35,228 nt of DNA from Lachnospiraceae bacterium (GTDB taxonomy: Bacteria > Bacillota > Clostridia > Lachnospirales > Lachnospiraceae), in NCBI GenBank assembly GCA_029219245.1, contig JAQXTA010000012.1, forward strand, positions 1 through 35,228. The letters are read 5' to 3'. Position 1 is the stretch's first letter. Each line of letters opens with the position of its first letter. Position numbers and translations under genes: made by a program. Positions 34,567 to 35,228 of the stretch are shown here, in pieces. The notes beneath the pieces were generated by a model. It ran no database searches, had not been told where the DNA came from, and saw only the letters and a program-made list of their open reading frames with translations.

Positions 34567-34650
34567 TTATCCTCCTGATTTTGAATTGTTTTCTGTTTCA
34601 AAATCCGGAGCCGGCGGTTCTCGTGCCCTGCATCTCTCCTTAAAAAGCAT
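34567..34650 (-). CDS. Short open frame of 27 aa upstream of the unknown element gene
   Basis: ATG at 34650 has AGAGG about 10 bases upstream, and the frame reads MLFKERCRAREPP and then APDFETENNSKSGG. The same frame is open further upstream as far as a TAG. The peptide looks like the tail of a larger protein (polar, Pro/Glu-rich end), so it may be a remnant of a replication or mobilisation gene rather than a functional peptide. It ends about 50 bases before the next gene. Confidence 0.35.
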   Translation of the reverse strand: MLFKERCRAREPPAPDFETENNSKSGG

Positions 34651-34698
34651 AAAAAATAGACCTCTTTGGAAAAATTCCAAAAAAGCCTACCAACCGCC

Positions 34699-34768
34699 GT
34701 TCGCTTTCCGTTCGCTACTGAGTTCGCTTTTCGTTCGCCAATAAAATTTTAGTTTGCTTTCTGTTCGC
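34699..34768. repeat. Three iteron-like 17-base direct repeats
   Basis: GTTCGCTTTCCGTTCGC (34699), GTTCGCTTTTCGTTCGC (34722) and GTTTGCTTTCTGTTCGC (34752) fit the consensus GTTYGCTTTYYGTTCGC, starting 23 and 30 bases apart. Each unit itself contains GTTCGC twice in direct orientation. They lie in the gap between the AbiEii gene and the 27-aa frame, where no other gene is seen. Confidence 0.75.
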
Positions 34769-34773
34769 CGGTA

Positions 34774-34802
34774 CAAAAAAAGCCTATCACTGCGGATAAG
34801 CT
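34774..34802 (-). terminator. Intrinsic terminator of the AbiEii gene
   Basis: GC-TTATC, a loop and GATAG-GC followed by seven T are read on the minus strand, about 55 bases after the stop codon of the toxin gene. Confidence 0.75.
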
Positions 34803-34856
34803 CCCAAGTTTTCACTTCTATTTATTTCTTATATACAAACACATCTGATTCTGCGA

Positions 34857-35228
34857 TTATTGCGATTCCATTCTCAATTGCATTCTATCATCTCTGACCA
34901 TATCAATTAACTGATCCAGTTCCTCATTCAGCTCAACCTCTCGTAAAAGCTTGCAGATATCATATAAATGTCTTGAATCCCTGTCCTGCATATTCTGTAT
35001 TTTATAATCGCATACGGCAAACACCTTATCCACGAAAGTTCTTTCTACAGATTGAACATTCATCATAACCTCTGCAGCTTCAAAGGAAACTGGCAGGATG
35101 ATATTTCTGTCTAAACAAAATCTTCCTACAAAGCTACCGACAACATGCTTATCAACAGGATATACCGATTGATAATAACTTGTTTCTATAATAATCTCCA
35201 ATGGAATTACAGAAAACAAAGATTCATA
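34857..35228 (-). CDS. AbiEii/AbiGii-type nucleotidyltransferase toxin, C-terminal part (cut by window edge)
   Basis: The frame is open to the right edge and gives 123 residues plus the stop. It contains LEIIIETSY, PVSFEAAEVMMNVQSVERTF and VDKVFAVCDYKIQNMQDRDS followed by RHLYDICKLL. The E-R-T-F-x-x-K motif and the R-H-x-Y-D pattern are typical of the C-terminal region of AbiEii toxins, partners of AbiEi antitoxins in type IV toxin-antitoxin/abortive infection systems. The N-terminal nucleotidyltransferase motif and any antitoxin gene lie outside the window. It is probably cargo of the mobile element. Confidence 0.75.
   Translation of the reverse strand, partial: YESLFSVIPLEIIIETSYYQSVYPVDKHVVGSFVGRFCLDRNIILPVSFEAAEVMMNVQSVERTFVDKVFAVCDYKIQNMQDRDSRHLYDICKLLREVELNEELDQLIDMVRDDRMQLRMESQ

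Noticed and set aside
34699-34768. CRISPR-like array
   Set aside because: There are three degenerate repeats with spacers of only 6 and 13 bases; an iteron reading fits better.

Overview
The window looks like chromosome of a spore-forming, low-to-mid GC Firmicute, most likely Lachnospiraceae. The evidence is a spoIIGA-sigE pair and sigG, an mraZ-rsmH-ftsL-PBP-PBP-mraY-murD-ftsW-murA-ftsQ-ftsZ wall/division cluster, DUF5688-type and zinc-ribbon/SH3 proteins, strong AGGAGG-type ribosome sites, and intrinsic terminators after most units. Nearly every gene is on the minus strand, so transcription runs right to left. The only clear plus-strand gene is sigG.

Layout from left to right. 1-612: the 5' end of an acyltransferase gene cut by the window edge, a decayed gene and the gdhA terminator. 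613-2120: gdhA with a long leader that contains a terminator-like hairpin. 2238-5399: an unknown helical protein, a membrane protein with two SH3 domains, tRNA-Arg(CCG), a hairpin-rich repeat cluster and a DUF5688 protein. 5532-9522: efp, a ROK sugar kinase, aroQ, aroK, aroE and a YqeG phosphatase. 9627-12184: small unknown proteins, nrdR, a YlmC/YmxH protein and a zinc-ribbon/SH3 membrane protein. 12383-16859: sigG (inverted), a REC/HD-GYP/GGDEF regulator, sigE and spoIIGA. 17081-30149: the division and wall cluster. 30399-32429: lgt and ychF. 32492-35228: one end of a decayed mobile element with a stop-interrupted tyrosine integrase, an excisionase remnant, an unknown gene, three iteron-like repeats and a truncated AbiEii toxin gene.

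How the genes work together. MraZ probably represses the wall/division operon through four AAGTGG boxes spaced exactly 10 bp. rsmH, ftsL, two class B PBPs, mraY, murD, ftsW, murA and ftsQ supply septal peptidoglycan synthesis, and ftsZ has its own likely promoter. A strong terminator-like hairpin lies between the two PBP genes and would split the operon. SpoIIGA is expected to cut pro-SigE (mother cell), while SigG acts in the forespore. The spoIIGA promoter has the over-long spacer and Spo0A-box-like sites known for spoIIG.

I did not find a clearly new defence or enzymatic system. The most interesting items are the c-di-GMP regulator whose active GGDEF has lost the inhibitory site while a degenerate second GGDEF keeps it, the terminator inside the division operon, the gdhA leader, and the hairpin repeat cluster next to the tRNA gene. 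All family assignments come from reading motifs by eye; no database search was run.
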